From Rhizobium sp. Leaf453 (GTDB lineage Bacteria; Pseudomonadota; Alphaproteobacteria; Rhizobiales; Rhizobiaceae): DNA of 64,000 bases. Position 1 is the stretch's first letter. The number at the start of each line of letters is the position of its first letter. The notes beneath the pieces are model-generated. The model was given only the letters and a program-made list of their open reading frames with translations, had not been told where the DNA came from and made no database searches. The position numbers and the translations under genes are program-made. Of the stretch, positions 1 to 10,954 are shown piece after piece. The stretch spans positions 1 to 64,000 of the forward strand of contig NZ_LMRG01000008.1 in the NCBI RefSeq assembly GCF_001425605.1. The letters run 5' to 3'.

Positions 1-2
1 CA

Positions 3-50
3 GAGGTCTTTCGCAAGAAACTGCTCGCCCAGATGCGGTATGCCGGTTAG
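3..50 (+). CDS. C-terminal tail of an unidentified gene, cut by the window edge
   Basis: An open frame enters from the left edge and ends at TAG 48-50, reading EVFRKKLLAQMRYAG. The composition looks like a real protein end, but 15 residues do not identify a family. The decayed insertion-sequence material just downstream makes a transposase end possible. Confidence 0.25.
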   Translation, partial: EVFRKKLLAQMRYAG

Positions 51-93
51 CTTGATCAAGCCCGCAAGTCGCGCTTCAGCATGAACTCACACC

Positions 94-133
94 GCAAAGT
101 TAGAATGTCCTGTTTCTGCAAAGTTGGAATGTC
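94..133. repeat. Direct repeat of 16 bp, possible insertion-sequence end
   Basis: GCAAAGTTAGAATGTC at 94-109 recurs as GCAAAGTTGGAATGTC at 118-133 (15 of 16 identical, 24-bp period). Closely spaced repeats of this kind are common as transposase-binding sites in insertion-sequence ends, and the neighbourhood contains other decayed transposon sequence. The element itself was not identified. Confidence 0.4.
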
Positions 134-354
134 ACACTCCCCGGGTCTGAATGATCTCTCGGAGTTCAGCCTATTTGACGAGATTTTCGGGGTTGCCCAG
201 CGAATCCTGACTGTTCCGCAAGCACTTCGACGAAGCATTGAAGACATTATGGAGCGAAGGGGCCGAGAAGAAGCGTTGCGACTCCAAACGGATGGAAAAC
301 TAGCGCAGGACATCGCCAGGCCAGAAGGGTCAATGCATTGAAGCAGGGCTCCCG

Positions 355-474
355 AGCGTTCGCCATAATGCGTGGCTTGGCCGTGCGCTTCAACGGCATC
401 TTGCGCAGCAGGAGCCCGACGCGCTGGGTGAATGGATCGATGATGCCATCGACACCGAGCTCCCGGCAATTTGA
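355..474 (+). pseudogene. Relic of an ISL3-like transposase C-terminal region
   Basis: Frame 382-474 reads RALQRHLAQQEPDALGEW followed by IDDAIDTELPAI and a stop. This resembles the stretch before the final conserved block of ISL3-family transposases (short residues, DALxxW, acidic helix, ELPxI). The upstream part (KQGSRAFAIM) lies in another frame, so at least one frameshift is present and the conserved end block is missing. The rest of 51-635 contains no gene I can support. Confidence 0.4.
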
Positions 475-635
475 TCGGTCGTCAGGACAGTGAATAAGGT
501 ATCGTCTGCGTCCTACTCGAAAAAAGCGACAATTGGCGCCTGATCCGGACGGCCCATTGCATGACGCGACCTGATTGAACCGAGCCGCGTCATTGATTTG
601 AACGACACCGTTCGGATCATCACAACGTCCGCATT

Positions 636-1790
636 CTACCAGTTGGTGACGGAGCCATCCCGTCGTCTTAAATGTGGCGCCTCCCAGAATTCGAAACTCT
701 GGCGAGCGATCAGTTCCTCGTTGACCTCGATCCCCAGCCCGGGTGCATCCGACACGCAGTAACACGCGCGTTCCAGAGTTGGCTGGACAGGGAAGAAATC
801 GGAATTGTCGAAGCCGAGATGGGTTTCGGCGGGACTGTTGCGGGTTTCGAGCCAGGAGAAATTCGGCACGGCCGCGGAGAAATGGATGGTGGCGGCAGTG
901 CAGATGGGGCCAAGCGGATTGTGCGGCATCATGTCGACATAGTGCGTCTCGCTCCAGCCGGCGACCTTCATCGATTCTGTCAGGCCGCCGACATTGCAGA
1001 CATCGAGCCGGTTGAACTGATGGATATCGCGCTCGATGTAAGGCTGGAACTGCCATTTGGAGGCGAATTCCTCACCGATCGCGAAGGGCACGTCGGTCAG
1101 ACGGCGCAACGCCTCGTAGGATGAAGGCGATTCGTCGCGGATCGGCTCCTCCAGAAAATCCAGCGTGCCGGACGGCATCTTCTGGCAGAAGCTGGCGGCT
1201 TCCGCGACCGAGAGGCGATGGTGATAATCGATGCCGAGAACGATGTCCTCGCCCAGTTCCTCGCGCGCCTTGACGCACCATTTCGCCGTCGTGCCGATAT
1301 GTTCGCGCGGCTCGTAGACCGGCCGGTCCTCATGGCCCGATGGCGAGAGCCGCATTGCCGTCCAGCCATGCTCGACCAGCATCTTTGCCTGCTCGATCAT
1401 TTCCGGCCCGGGGGCCGCGAAGGTCGTCGCGAAGGTGGGGATGCGGTCGCGCTGCTTGCCGCCCAGGAGGTCGTAGACGGGAACGCCGAGCGCCTTGCCC
1501 TTGATGTCGTGCAGCGCGATATCGATTGCGGAGATCGCCGCCTGCAGGACGCGCCCACCCTCGAAATACTGGCTGCGATACATTTCCTGCCACAGCGCGC
1601 CGATCCGGAAAGGATCGCGGCCGCGCAGGAATTCCGCATAGTGTTCGAGCGCCCCGACCACCGCCTTTTCGCGGCCCGACAGACCGCTCTCGCCCCAGCC
1701 GAAGATGCCGTCGTCCGTTTCGATCTTGACGAGAAGCTGGTTGCGGATGCCGACCTTGACGGCATAGCTCTTGATGGCTGTAATCTTCAT
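636..1790 (-). CDS. Mandelate racemase/muconate lactonizing enzyme family, galactonate dehydratase-like
   Basis: A 384-residue enolase-superfamily enzyme, expected to abstract a proton alpha to a sugar-acid carboxylate and eliminate water in the cytosol. It starts MKITAIKSYAVKV and has the capping domain in about the first 120 residues, then the barrel with metal ligands in order: Asp of GIDYHH, Glu of FLEEPI, Glu of AIGEEF, then His of PHNPLGP and Glu of WLETR. The overall pattern follows DgoD. The start at 1790 is preceded by GGGAACGACC. It is the last gene of the operon, 13 bp after the ManD-like gene. The true substrate within the acid-sugar dehydratases cannot be read from sequence; D-galactonate is only the nearest family name. 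Confidence 0.82.
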   Translation of the reverse strand: MKITAIKSYAVKVGIRNQLLVKIETDDGIFGWGESGLSGREKAVVGALEHYAEFLRGRDPFRIGALWQEMYRSQYFEGGRVLQAAISAIDIALHDIKGKALGVPVYDLLGGKQRDRIPTFATTFAAPGPEMIEQAKMLVEHGWTAMRLSPSGHEDRPVYEPREHIGTTAKWCVKAREELGEDIVLGIDYHHRLSVAEAASFCQKMPSGTLDFLEEPIRDESPSSYEALRRLTDVPFAIGEEFASKWQFQPYIERDIHQFNRLDVCNVGGLTESMKVAGWSETHYVDMMPHNPLGPICTAATIHFSAAVPNFSWLETRNSPAETHLGFDNSDFFPVQPTLERACYCVSDAPGLGIEVNEELIARQSFEFWEAPHLRRRDGSVTNW

Positions 1791-1803
1791 GGTCGTTCCC
1801 CTG

Positions 1804-3012
1804 TCACCAGTGCCACAGGGTGCCGTCTTCAAGACGGTTCACCGGCAGGTAGGCGCGCTGGTATGGATATTTTTCCGCAAGCTTTTCATCGATATCGACG
1901 CCATGGCCGATCGCCTCGCCCGGATGCAGGTAACCGTCGTTCAGGCTCCAGGCACCGGGAAACACGTCGAGGATTTCCGGCAGATAGCCGGAATATTCCT
2001 GGATCCCGAAGTTCGGTACCCAGAGATCGAGATGTAGATTGGCACCCAGGCAGATCGGCGACATGTCCATCGCTCCGTGGCAGGCGGTGCGGACATTGTA
2101 GACGCTGGCAAAATCCATGATGCGGCGCAGTGCCGTGATTCCGCCCGCATGCACCGTCGTCGTGCGGATATAGTCGATCAGCTGTTCCTCGATGAGAAGG
2201 CGCGCGTCCCAGATCGTGTTGAACACCTCGCCGACGGCAAGCGGCGTCGTGGTATGCTTGCGGATGAGGCGAAACCCTTCCTGGTGCTCGGCCGCGACCG
2301 TATCCTCCAGCCAGAACAGGCGGGCGAATTCCAGATCCTTGCCGAGACGCGCGGCCTCGATGGGCGTCAGGCGATGATGGGTGTCGTGCAGAAGCTCGAT
2401 ATCCCAGCCGTGCGCCTCGCGCACCGCTTCAAACAGTTTCGGCACATGGCGGAGATATTTCGAGGTCGACCAGACTTCCTCATGCGGGAAGGCATCGTCG
2501 GCTGCGTTGTTGGTCACCGACTTCTTGCCGGTGCCGTAGACATCCGGCAGGCCGGGAATGCCGACCTGCGTCCGGATGGCCTTGTAACCCTGCTCCATGC
2601 GTTTTCCGACGGCATCGACCGCCTCGGCGATATCGCGGCCCTGCGCATGGGTATAGCACAGCACCTTCTCGCGGCTGGCGCCGCCGAGCAGCTGATAGAG
2701 CGGCATGTTGGCGGTCTTCGCCTTGATATCCCAGAGCGCCGTATCGATGCCGGCGATCGCCGCCATGGTCACCGGGCCGCGGCGCCAGTAGGCGCCCTTG
2801 TAGAAATATTGCCAGATGTCCTCGATCCGCGAAGGGTCGCGGCCGATGAGCAACGGCGCCAGATGGTCCTCGAGATAGGCGACGACTGCCTTTTCACGTC
2901 CGTTCAGCGTCGCGTCGCCGACACCCGTAAGCCTCTCGTCGGTGACGATCTTCACGGTGACGAAATTGCGTCCGGGCGAGCATACTATGATTTTGACATC
3001 GGTAATTTTCAT
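1804..3012 (-). CDS. manD: D-mannonate dehydratase family protein (ManD/RspA type)
   Basis: A 402-residue enolase-superfamily protein that runs the full length of the ManD/RspA family. Visible features are the aromatic-rich loop [10 protein letters not shown], the Asp and His of [10 protein letters not shown], Glu in WLEDTV and AVGEVF, and His in [12 protein letters not shown]. High-activity members convert D-mannonate to 2-keto-3-deoxygluconate; many members are weak or active on D-gluconate. It starts 4 bp after the stop of the fused ATPase gene and precedes the DgoD-like gene, so import and dehydration of a sugar acid are probably co-transcribed. Two different acid-sugar dehydratases in one operon suggests a substrate that yields two epimeric acids. 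Confidence 0.85.
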   Translation of the reverse strand: MKITDVKIIVCSPGRNFVTVKIVTDERLTGVGDATLNGREKAVVAYLEDHLAPLLIGRDPSRIEDIWQYFYKGAYWRRGPVTMAAIAGIDTALWDIKAKTANMPLYQLLGGASREKVLCYTHAQGRDIAEAVDAVGKRMEQGYKAIRTQVGIPGLPDVYGTGKKSVTNNAADDAFPHEEVWSTSKYLRHVPKLFEAVREAHGWDIELLHDTHHRLTPIEAARLGKDLEFARLFWLEDTVAAEHQEGFRLIRKHTTTPLAVGEVFNTIWDARLLIEEQLIDYIRTTTVHAGGITALRRIMDFASVYNVRTACHGAMDMSPICLGANLHLDLWVPNFGIQEYSGYLPEILDVFPGAWSLNDGYLHPGEAIGHGVDIDEKLAEKYPYQRAYLPVNRLEDGTLWHW

Positions 3013-3016
3013 CGGT

Positions 3017-4740
<1,724 letters not shown>

Positions 4741-4744
<4 letters not shown>

Positions 4745-5892
4745 GTCAACGCCTCGTAAGGGTCTGCGGCATCGCGAAGGCCGTCGCCGAGGAAGTTGAG
4801 GGACAGTACCGAGATGACGATGGCTGCCGCCGGCGTGAACAGGAGCCACGGTGCCTGGCTGACAGCGCGGATGTTCTGCGCCTCCTGCAACAGCACGCCC
4901 CAGGAAATGATCGGCGGCTGCAGCCCGATGCCGAGAAAGGACAGAGCGGTCTCGGCAAGGATCATCGACGGGATCGCCAGCGTCAGCGTCGCGATGATAT
5001 GGCTCATGAAGGACGGGACGAGATGGTTGAAGATGATGCCGATCTCGCTCATGCCGTCGAGCCGGGCGGCGGTCACGAAATCCTCGTTGCGCATCGACAG
5101 GAACTTGCCGCGCACTTCGCGGGCAAGGCTGGTCCAGCCGATCAGCGAAACGATGAGAGTGATAACGAAATAGGTGCGCAACGGCGGCCAGCCGACGGGA
5201 ATGGCGGCCGCCAGCCCCATCCAGAGCGGAATGGTCGGGATGGAGCGCAGAAGCTCGATGAACCGCTGGATGACGACATCCGTCCAGCCGCCGAAGAAGC
5301 CGGATATGCCGCCGATGGTCACGCCGAGGATGAGGCTGAGGAATACACCGACAAGGCCGATCGACAGCGAAATCTGCGCGCCGTGCACGACGCGGGAGAA
5401 GATGTCGCGACCGAGCCTGTCGGCGCCGAACAGGTAGAGACTGTCGCCGACCTTCGGATCGGTCAGGCCGAAAAGCTTGGTCTGCATCGGGATGAAGCCG
5501 AGCAGGTTGTAGGGGTTCGAGGGCACGAAGAAGCCGACAGAAACCGGCTTTTGCGGATCCGGCGCGAATTCGCGGCGCATGGACTCGGTGTTCAGCGTCA
5601 TCTTCAGCTGGCTCACATGCGGGCGGAACGATCCGTCCAGCATCAGGGAAATGCCCTGCGGCGGCGCATAGGTGAAGCGGGCATTGGTGGCGTTGGGATC
5701 GAACGGCGCGATGAAATCGGCGAAGATCGCAATCAGGTACATGCAGCTGATGACGACCAGGCTGACGAGCGCGATCCTGTGCTTCTTGAATTTCAGCCAG
5801 AAAAGCTTCCACTGGCCGGCGACGGCGATGTCCCTGGCACGCAGGTCGAGCGACGGCCCGGTTTCGGGCGGGAGATGGGTGATATCTGTCAT
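4741..5892 (-). CDS. ABC importer permease, DppC/OppC type
   Basis: A 383-residue inner-membrane subunit. It has an N-terminal hydrophilic stretch, a first membrane helix near residues 40-62, then a long periplasmic insertion (about 65-160) before the core helices, as in OppC-like permeases. The cytoplasmic coupling loop is seen in EDFVTAARLDGMSEIGIIFNHLVP. It overlaps both neighbours by the ATGA tetramer, which implies translational coupling and a fixed subunit ratio. The substrate is inferred from the two dehydratases to be a sugar acid or a short uronate-containing oligosaccharide rather than a peptide. Confidence 0.9.
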
Positions 5893-6875
5893 TGGAGCCT
5901 GATCCGCGGGTCTGTGAGAGCAAGCAGGATGTCCGAGATCAGCGTGCCGATGATGGTCAGCACGGAGATCAAAAGGATGAGCGAGCCAGCGAGATACATG
6001 TCCTGTGCCAGAAGCGCGCGCAGCAGCAGCGGGCCGGTGGTCGGCAGGCTCATGACGACGGAGACGATGATCTCGCCGGAAATGACGGCGGGCAGGATCC
6101 AGCCGAGCGTCGAGATCAGCGGATTGAGCGCAAGGCGCACGGGATAGCGGATCAGAAGCTCGAACTCGGACATCCCCTTGGCGCGGGCCGTGGTGACGTA
6201 GGGCTTGGACAGTTCGTCCAGCAGATTGGCGCGCATGATGCGCACCAGCGCCGCAAGCGAGCCAAGCCCGATAACGATCACCGGCAGCCAGACATGGCCG
6301 GCGAAATCGACGAGGCGCCCGAAGCTCCAGGATGCATCGACATATTCCGCCGAGAACAGGCCGCCGACGCTCTGGCCGAACCAGGCCGACATCAAGTACA
6401 TGGCCGAAAGCGCCATCAGGAAATCAGGCACGGCGAGAAAGAAGAAGGCAAGGAAGGTCGCCGAATAATCCGAGATCGAATACTGGCGCACCGCCGACAG
6501 GATGCCGATCGGGATGGCGACGGCCCAGACGAAGCAGAGCGTCAGCAGCGACAGGAGCAGCGAGAAGCCGAGCCGGCCCCAGATCAGCTCCGTTACCGGC
6601 TTGCCGAGTTCGAAGGAGATGCCGAAATCGCCATGCATCAGAATGCCCGCGATCCACTTGTAATACTGGATGTAGACGGGCTGATCGAGGCCGTAGCGTT
6701 CGCGCATGGCCGCGACCGTGCCTTCCTCGACGGCGCCGCCCTGGCTGGCCCAGTCGGCCAGCAGCGTCGTGAGGTAATCGCCCGGCGGCAGCTGGATGAT
6801 GATGAAGGCGATGATGGAGACGGCAAACAGTGTCGGTATGGCGAACACCAGCCGCTTGGCAAGAAAACGAAGCAT
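5889..6875 (-). CDS. ABC importer permease, DppB/OppB type
   Basis: A 328-residue inner-membrane permease beginning MLRFLAKRLVFAIPTLFAVS, the typical DppB opening with one N-terminal helix followed by a periplasmic segment and five further helices. The coupling motif is YVTTARAKGMSEFELLIRYPVR. The stop overlaps the next permease start by four bases. It lies 79 bp downstream of the solute-binding gene, and that gap contains a strong stem-loop. Confidence 0.9.
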   Translation of the reverse strand: MLRFLAKRLVFAIPTLFAVSIIAFIIIQLPPGDYLTTLLADWASQGGAVEEGTVAAMRERYGLDQPVYIQYYKWIAGILMHGDFGISFELGKPVTELIWGRLGFSLLLSLLTLCFVWAVAIPIGILSAVRQYSISDYSATFLAFFFLAVPDFLMALSAMYLMSAWFGQSVGGLFSAEYVDASWSFGRLVDFAGHVWLPVIVIGLGSLAALVRIMRANLLDELSKPYVTTARAKGMSEFELLIRYPVRLALNPLISTLGWILPAVISGEIIVSVVMSLPTTGPLLLRALLAQDMYLAGSLILLISVLTIIGTLISDILLALTDPRIRLQ

Positions 6876-6909
6876 GAGACCTGACCGTTCGACGGGATCG
6901 AAAGGGGCG

Positions 6910-6941
6910 GCCGGCGGGGGATGAAACGCACCCCCACCGGC
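6910..6941 (-). terminator. Stem-loop between the binding-protein and permease genes
   Basis: GCCGGCGGGGG (6910-6920) pairs with CCCCCACCGGC (6931-6941) around a ten-base loop, with one mismatch. There is no following U tract, so it is more likely a partial terminator or a 3'-end stabiliser of the binding-protein message than a full stop. Confidence 0.5.
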
Positions 6942-6954
6942 ACCGGGAGGAGCC

Positions 6955-8892
6955 TTAGTTGGCCTTGTCGAAATACCACTGAGTCAGCGTCGGAGCCGGA
7001 TGCCAGAGGTTGCCGGTGATCGGGATGCCGTCCACCACGTTCTTCAGATCCTTCGACACCATCAGGTATTTCGGCATGGGGCGCGAAATGCCGATATTGA
7101 GGAAGTTGTCGGCGGAGAGATTAAGGAAGGCCTTCATCTTCTCGCGACGATCGTCATCCGTGACGGCCGCATTGACCTTGTCGTAGGACGCCATCAGCGC
7201 CTTGATCTCGGCCGGTGGCTCTTCGCCCGTCGCGGGGTTCGAATACCATTCGCTCCACTTCATGGCGAAGAAGATGTCGGCCTTCTGGAAGGGCATGTAG
7301 CAGCGCGGGTCGGTATAGACTTCCGACAGGCCGCCGACGCAGTTCCAGATATAGGCGTCCTGCTCGTTGGCAGCCCACATCGTGTTCAGGCGCGCACGGT
7401 CTGTGGTGCGGATCTGGATATCGATGCCGACATCCTTGGCATAGGTCTGCACCATCTGCATGACGTCCGGATAGGACAGGCCGAAGACATCGGCAACCAT
7501 GAAGTTGATGGTAAAGCGCTTGCCGCTGTCGTCGAGACGGAAACCCTCGCCATCCTTGTTCGGCATGATCTTGTCGAGCATCTCGTTCGAGATTTTCGGG
7601 TCGAACTCGGTGTACTGCGTCGCTTCCCGCTCGTTGAACAGTTCATGTTCCGGCTGGGTGGCAACCTGCGCCGGGGCGCCCTGGCCGACATAGACGAGAT
7701 CGATGATCTCCTGCCGGTTGATGGCGTGGCTGAGCGCGATGCGGAAATCCTTGTTCTGGAAGATCTTCCGCTTGGTCTCGTCCGTGGAGTTCAGGTTGAG
7801 GAGAATGACGGCGTCGTTGGCCGGCAGGTCCTTCACATCGACGAAGCGGTAGTTGCCGGTTTCCTGACCGTCGAACAGCACAGACTTGAAGGTGGAATTG
7901 TTGATGTGGCGGAAGGCGAAATCGAATTCGCCGGAGGTCATCTTCAGCGCCATCAACTGCGGATCGTCGAGCTTGGCCCAGGTCACCCCGTCGATATAGG
8001 GCAGCTGGTTGCCGGCCGTATCGACCTTCCAGTAATAGGGGTTGCGCGTTGCGACGACCCGTTCGCTGTCGGCATAGGGAACCGTCAGGATCCACGGATT
8101 GAGCGTCGGCAGCTCCAGGTTCTGCCAGAATTGCGGCTGGAACGTCAGCGAGATCTTGGAGTTGAACAGCGCCACCCAGTCGCCGGCTGCCGGATTGGCC
8201 TTCAGCAGATCGGGAATACCGGCCTTGTTGTACTTCTCGTGGAACTGCTGGAGATAATGCTTGGGATAGATGACCGGCAGATGTCCCTGCCCATAGGCGA
8301 GCTGCTGCAGGAAGAGGCCGTAGGGCGATTCGAACTTGAACTCGACCGTGACGTCGTCGATCTTCGTCACCTTCACCGGCTTGCCGGCGACGACGAAGGT
8401 CGGGTTCTTGGCCGGAGACAGCGCGTCGTTCATGAACACGTCTTCGTACCAGAACATGATGTCATCGACGGTGAAAGGCTGGCCGTCGCTCCACTTCAGA
8501 CCCTTGCGCAGCGTGAATGTGTAGGTCGTGGCGTCGTCGGACACCTTGAAATTTTCAGCCAGCGACGGAACGATGTTCTTCCACTGCGGGTCCCAGCGCA
8601 CGAGCAGTTCGTTGGCGATGGTGCGGGTCAGATTGTACTGGTCGCCATTGGCGAGAATGGTCGTGCGCAACGTGCCGCCGTACTTGCCGACGCCATCCAC
8701 CATCGTCTCGACGAAAGGATGCTCCGGAAGGCGCTCGTTGACGGCCGGCAGCGCGCCGCTCTTGACCTTTTCCTCGAGCATCGGCGCCTGTTTGTAATCC
8801 TGCGCCCAGCCCGGACTGGCGAGCCCCATGAGGGTGACGCCCAATAGCCCCGTCGATACGACGAGACCACGCAGCTTCTGCTGGTAACCCAT
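6955..8892 (-). CDS. Periplasmic solute-binding protein, SBP_bac_5 family
   Basis: A 645-residue exported binding protein of the dipeptide/oligopeptide/nickel class. A signal peptide is evident (MGYQQKLRGL, a hydrophobic core, then GWAQDYK). Family landmarks include FTLRKGLKWSDGQPFTVDDI and the C-terminal YPDVMQMVQTYAKDVGIDI stretch. It is longer than typical DppA (about 500 residues) and closer to the large binding proteins used for sugars such as AgpA. The start at 8892 has AGGAGGAAAGAC before it; an upstream in-frame ATG at 8910 has no ribosome site. It is first in its operon, facing a GntR regulator. Confidence 0.9.
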   Translation of the reverse strand: MGYQQKLRGLVVSTGLLGVTLMGLASPGWAQDYKQAPMLEEKVKSGALPAVNERLPEHPFVETMVDGVGKYGGTLRTTILANGDQYNLTRTIANELLVRWDPQWKNIVPSLAENFKVSDDATTYTFTLRKGLKWSDGQPFTVDDIMFWYEDVFMNDALSPAKNPTFVVAGKPVKVTKIDDVTVEFKFESPYGLFLQQLAYGQGHLPVIYPKHYLQQFHEKYNKAGIPDLLKANPAAGDWVALFNSKISLTFQPQFWQNLELPTLNPWILTVPYADSERVVATRNPYYWKVDTAGNQLPYIDGVTWAKLDDPQLMALKMTSGEFDFAFRHINNSTFKSVLFDGQETGNYRFVDVKDLPANDAVILLNLNSTDETKRKIFQNKDFRIALSHAINRQEIIDLVYVGQGAPAQVATQPEHELFNEREATQYTEFDPKISNEMLDKIMPNKDGEGFRLDDSGKRFTINFMVADVFGLSYPDVMQMVQTYAKDVGIDIQIRTTDRARLNTMWAANEQDAYIWNCVGGLSEVYTDPRCYMPFQKADIFFAMKWSEWYSNPATGEEPPAEIKALMASYDKVNAAVTDDDRREKMKAFLNLSADNFLNIGISRPMPKYLMVSKDLKNVVDGIPITGNLWHPAPTLTQWYFDKAN

Positions 8893-9011
8893 GTCTTTCC
8901 TCCTGATCACCGGCCTCGACCGGTCTCCTCCATCACATCAGCCCGGCATCCTCCCGGCTTCGTGCTGCACGAAAACTTTCAGATCGTACATTATTTGTCA
9001 ACATCGATGTA

Positions 9012-9028
9012 TGAAAATTCAATTTTCA
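9012..9028. promoter_or_regulatory. Perfect 17-bp palindrome, candidate GntR operator
   Basis: TGAAAATTCAATTTTCA is perfectly symmetric about C9020. It lies in the divergent promoter region between the binding-protein gene (start 8892) and the GntR gene, just before the regulator's start. The location suits an autoregulatory operator; which protein binds is inferred from position only. Confidence 0.55.
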
Positions 9029-9068
9029 CACTTGGCAAAGGGTGGAAAAATGCATTAAAAGCTGTATT

Positions 9069-9770
9069 ATGAGCACGATAACCAACATGCGTCATACCCC
9101 CCTTGCCGATGGCGACGAACAGGGTGGAGACACCGGATCATCGATCTATGAACGTCTGCGCGATGAGATCATCAGCGGGCGGGTCAAGGCGAACGAGCGC
9201 CTGAAGGTATCCGAACTTGCTAGCCGAATGGGGACATCCACGAACCCTATTCGCGAGGCGCTGCAACAGTTGCGAGGCGAAGGCTTCGTGCTCATGACGC
9301 AAAATCGCGGCGCCCGCGTGCGCCCCATCGATGAGGACTTTGTCCGCGACATCTGCGAGATCGAGGTCTTGATCGAGCCCGCCTTGACACGCTGGTTCGT
9401 CGGCATCGCGACCACCGGTGACATTGACGACCTGGAGCGTGTGCAGGCGGAAATCGAGGCGCTGAACTACGCGGACGAGGAAAAACACTCCGATCTCGAC
9501 CTGCAGTTCCACCGGCTGATGTATGACCGTCATTACAATCGACATGCGGTCGATCTCTGGATACGTCATCGCCAGATTCTAGGCGCGATCGGTCGTGGCT
9601 TCCCCACATCACTGAGCCGTCAGACCAGTGTGATCGAGGAACACCGGCAATTGATTGCCTGCGTCAAGGCGCAGGACGCTGAAGGTGCATCGCGCGTAAT
9701 CGCCCAGCATGTCGAAGGTTCCGGCCGGAGCATCATCGAGCGCTTGCGGCTAAGAAAACGGCGGGGTTGA
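9069..9770 (+). CDS. GntR-family transcriptional regulator, FCD (FadR-like) subfamily
   Basis: About 233 residues. The winged helix-turn-helix occupies about residues 25-95 (SIYERLRDEIISGRVK, then LASRMGTSTNPIREALQQLRGEGF), and the FCD ligand domain follows. FCD metal-binding character is seen in Asp/His positions such as DLDLQFHRLMYDRHYN and the late HRQLIACVKAQDAEGA. It probably represses the divergent importer/dehydratase operon and is relieved by a pathway sugar acid. The start is uncertain: GTG at 9042 and ATG at 9069 or 9087 are all possible and none has a strong ribosome site. Confidence 0.88.
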   Translation: MSTITNMRHTPLADGDEQGGDTGSSIYERLRDEIISGRVKANERLKVSELASRMGTSTNPIREALQQLRGEGFVLMTQNRGARVRPIDEDFVRDICEIEVLIEPALTRWFVGIATTGDIDDLERVQAEIEALNYADEEKHSDLDLQFHRLMYDRHYNRHAVDLWIRHRQILGAIGRGFPTSLSRQTSVIEEHRQLIACVKAQDAEGASRVIAQHVEGSGRSIIERLRLRKRRG

Positions 9771-9877
9771 CGCAGCAATTCAATGGCGCGCCTCAATCTG
9801 AATTCTTTGCCAGCAAGAACTGGTTGGCCGCTCGTCAGCTTGTAGTACCACCGGTCTCTTTCGAGCGCGGTTGGGAA

Positions 9878-10945
9878 TTAAAAGTTTGGCTCTGTCGGGA
9901 TTCTTCTGCCGCTCGCTTTTTCAAAGACATGCGAGCGTGTCGAGGCAAGGCCGACCATCAGGATCTCCCCGGGCCGAACGCTCAGCCGCTCCTTCGAGAC
10001 GATCGTGATCTCGATGCCGGCCAGAAGCCCGGTGATATGGGTTTCGGCACCAGTCGGTTCGACGACCTGAACCTCGACCGGGACGGCGCCTTCACCGCCG
10101 ATGACGATATCGTCGGGGCGGATGCCGTAGGAGATTTCGGTCCCTACCGGCGCATCCGGATTACCCGGCAGCAGCGTGAGACCCGCAACGGAAATGCCAG
10201 TTTCCGTTACCTTTGCCGGCAGGATGTTCATCGCCGGGCTTCCCATGAAGGTCGCCACGAAGAGATTGTTGGGGTGGTCGTAAAGTTCCAGCGGCGAACC
10301 GATCTGCTCGACCCGGCCGCCGTTCATGACGACAATCTTGTCAGCCATGGTCATGGCTTCGATCTGGTCATGCGTGACATAAACGATCGTTGATTTCAGT
10401 CTTTGATGCAGTGCCTTGATCTCGGCCCGCATCTTCACCCGCAGCTTGGCATCCAGGTTCGACAAGGGTTCGTCGAAAAGGAATACCTTGGGGTGGCGCA
10501 CGATGGCGCGGCCCATGGCAACACGCTGGCGCTGACCGCCGGAGAGTTGCGCCGGCTTGCGGTCAAGCAATTGCGTCAGCGACAGAATTTCGGCGGCCTT
10601 GTCTACTTCCGCCTTGATCTCGGCCTTGGGCCGACCCGCCAATTCCAGCGCAAAGCCCATGTTCTGGGCCACCGTCATTTGCGGATAGAGCGCATAGTTC
10701 TGGAAGACCATGGCAATGTCGCGGTCCTTGGGCTCCAGTTCGTTGACTCTCCGGCCGTCGATGGAAATTTCTCCGGACGTAACGCTCTCCAGACCCGCGA
10801 TCATCCGAAGAAGGGTGGATTTTCCACAGCCGGACGGCCCAACCAGGATGACGAATTCGCCATCCTTGATCGGAACATCCACACCATGCATGACCGCCAC
10901 GGCGCCATAGGACTTCTTCAGATTGGAGATTTCGACGGTTGCCAT
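9878..10945 (-). CDS. CUT1 sugar ABC importer ATPase (UgpC/MsmX-like)
   Basis: A 355-residue ATPase. It has Walker A GPSGCGKS near residues 36-43, signature LSGGQRQRVAMGRA, Walker B VFLFDEPLSNLDAKLR and the HDQIEAMTMAD switch region. A C-terminal TOBE/MalK regulatory domain follows (GIRPDDIVIGGEGAVPVEV). It energises the MalF/MalG-like pair of the same operon. The start at 10945 is preceded by GAGGTAATCCC. It is the last gene of the unit, 9 bp after the glycoside hydrolase gene, and converges with the GntR gene. Confidence 0.92.
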   Translation of the reverse strand: MATVEISNLKKSYGAVAVMHGVDVPIKDGEFVILVGPSGCGKSTLLRMIAGLESVTSGEISIDGRRVNELEPKDRDIAMVFQNYALYPQMTVAQNMGFALELAGRPKAEIKAEVDKAAEILSLTQLLDRKPAQLSGGQRQRVAMGRAIVRHPKVFLFDEPLSNLDAKLRVKMRAEIKALHQRLKSTIVYVTHDQIEAMTMADKIVVMNGGRVEQIGSPLELYDHPNNLFVATFMGSPAMNILPAKVTETGISVAGLTLLPGNPDAPVGTEISYGIRPDDIVIGGEGAVPVEVQVVEPTGAETHITGLLAGIEITIVSKERLSVRPGEILMVGLASTRSHVFEKASGRRIPTEPNF

Positions 10946-10954
10946 GGGATTACC

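Noticed and set aside
4745-5923. N-terminal extension of the fused ATPase frame to 968 residues
   Set aside because: The extra 390 residues are an out-of-frame reading of the OppC-like permease; the ATGA overlap at 4741-4744 gives the natural start.
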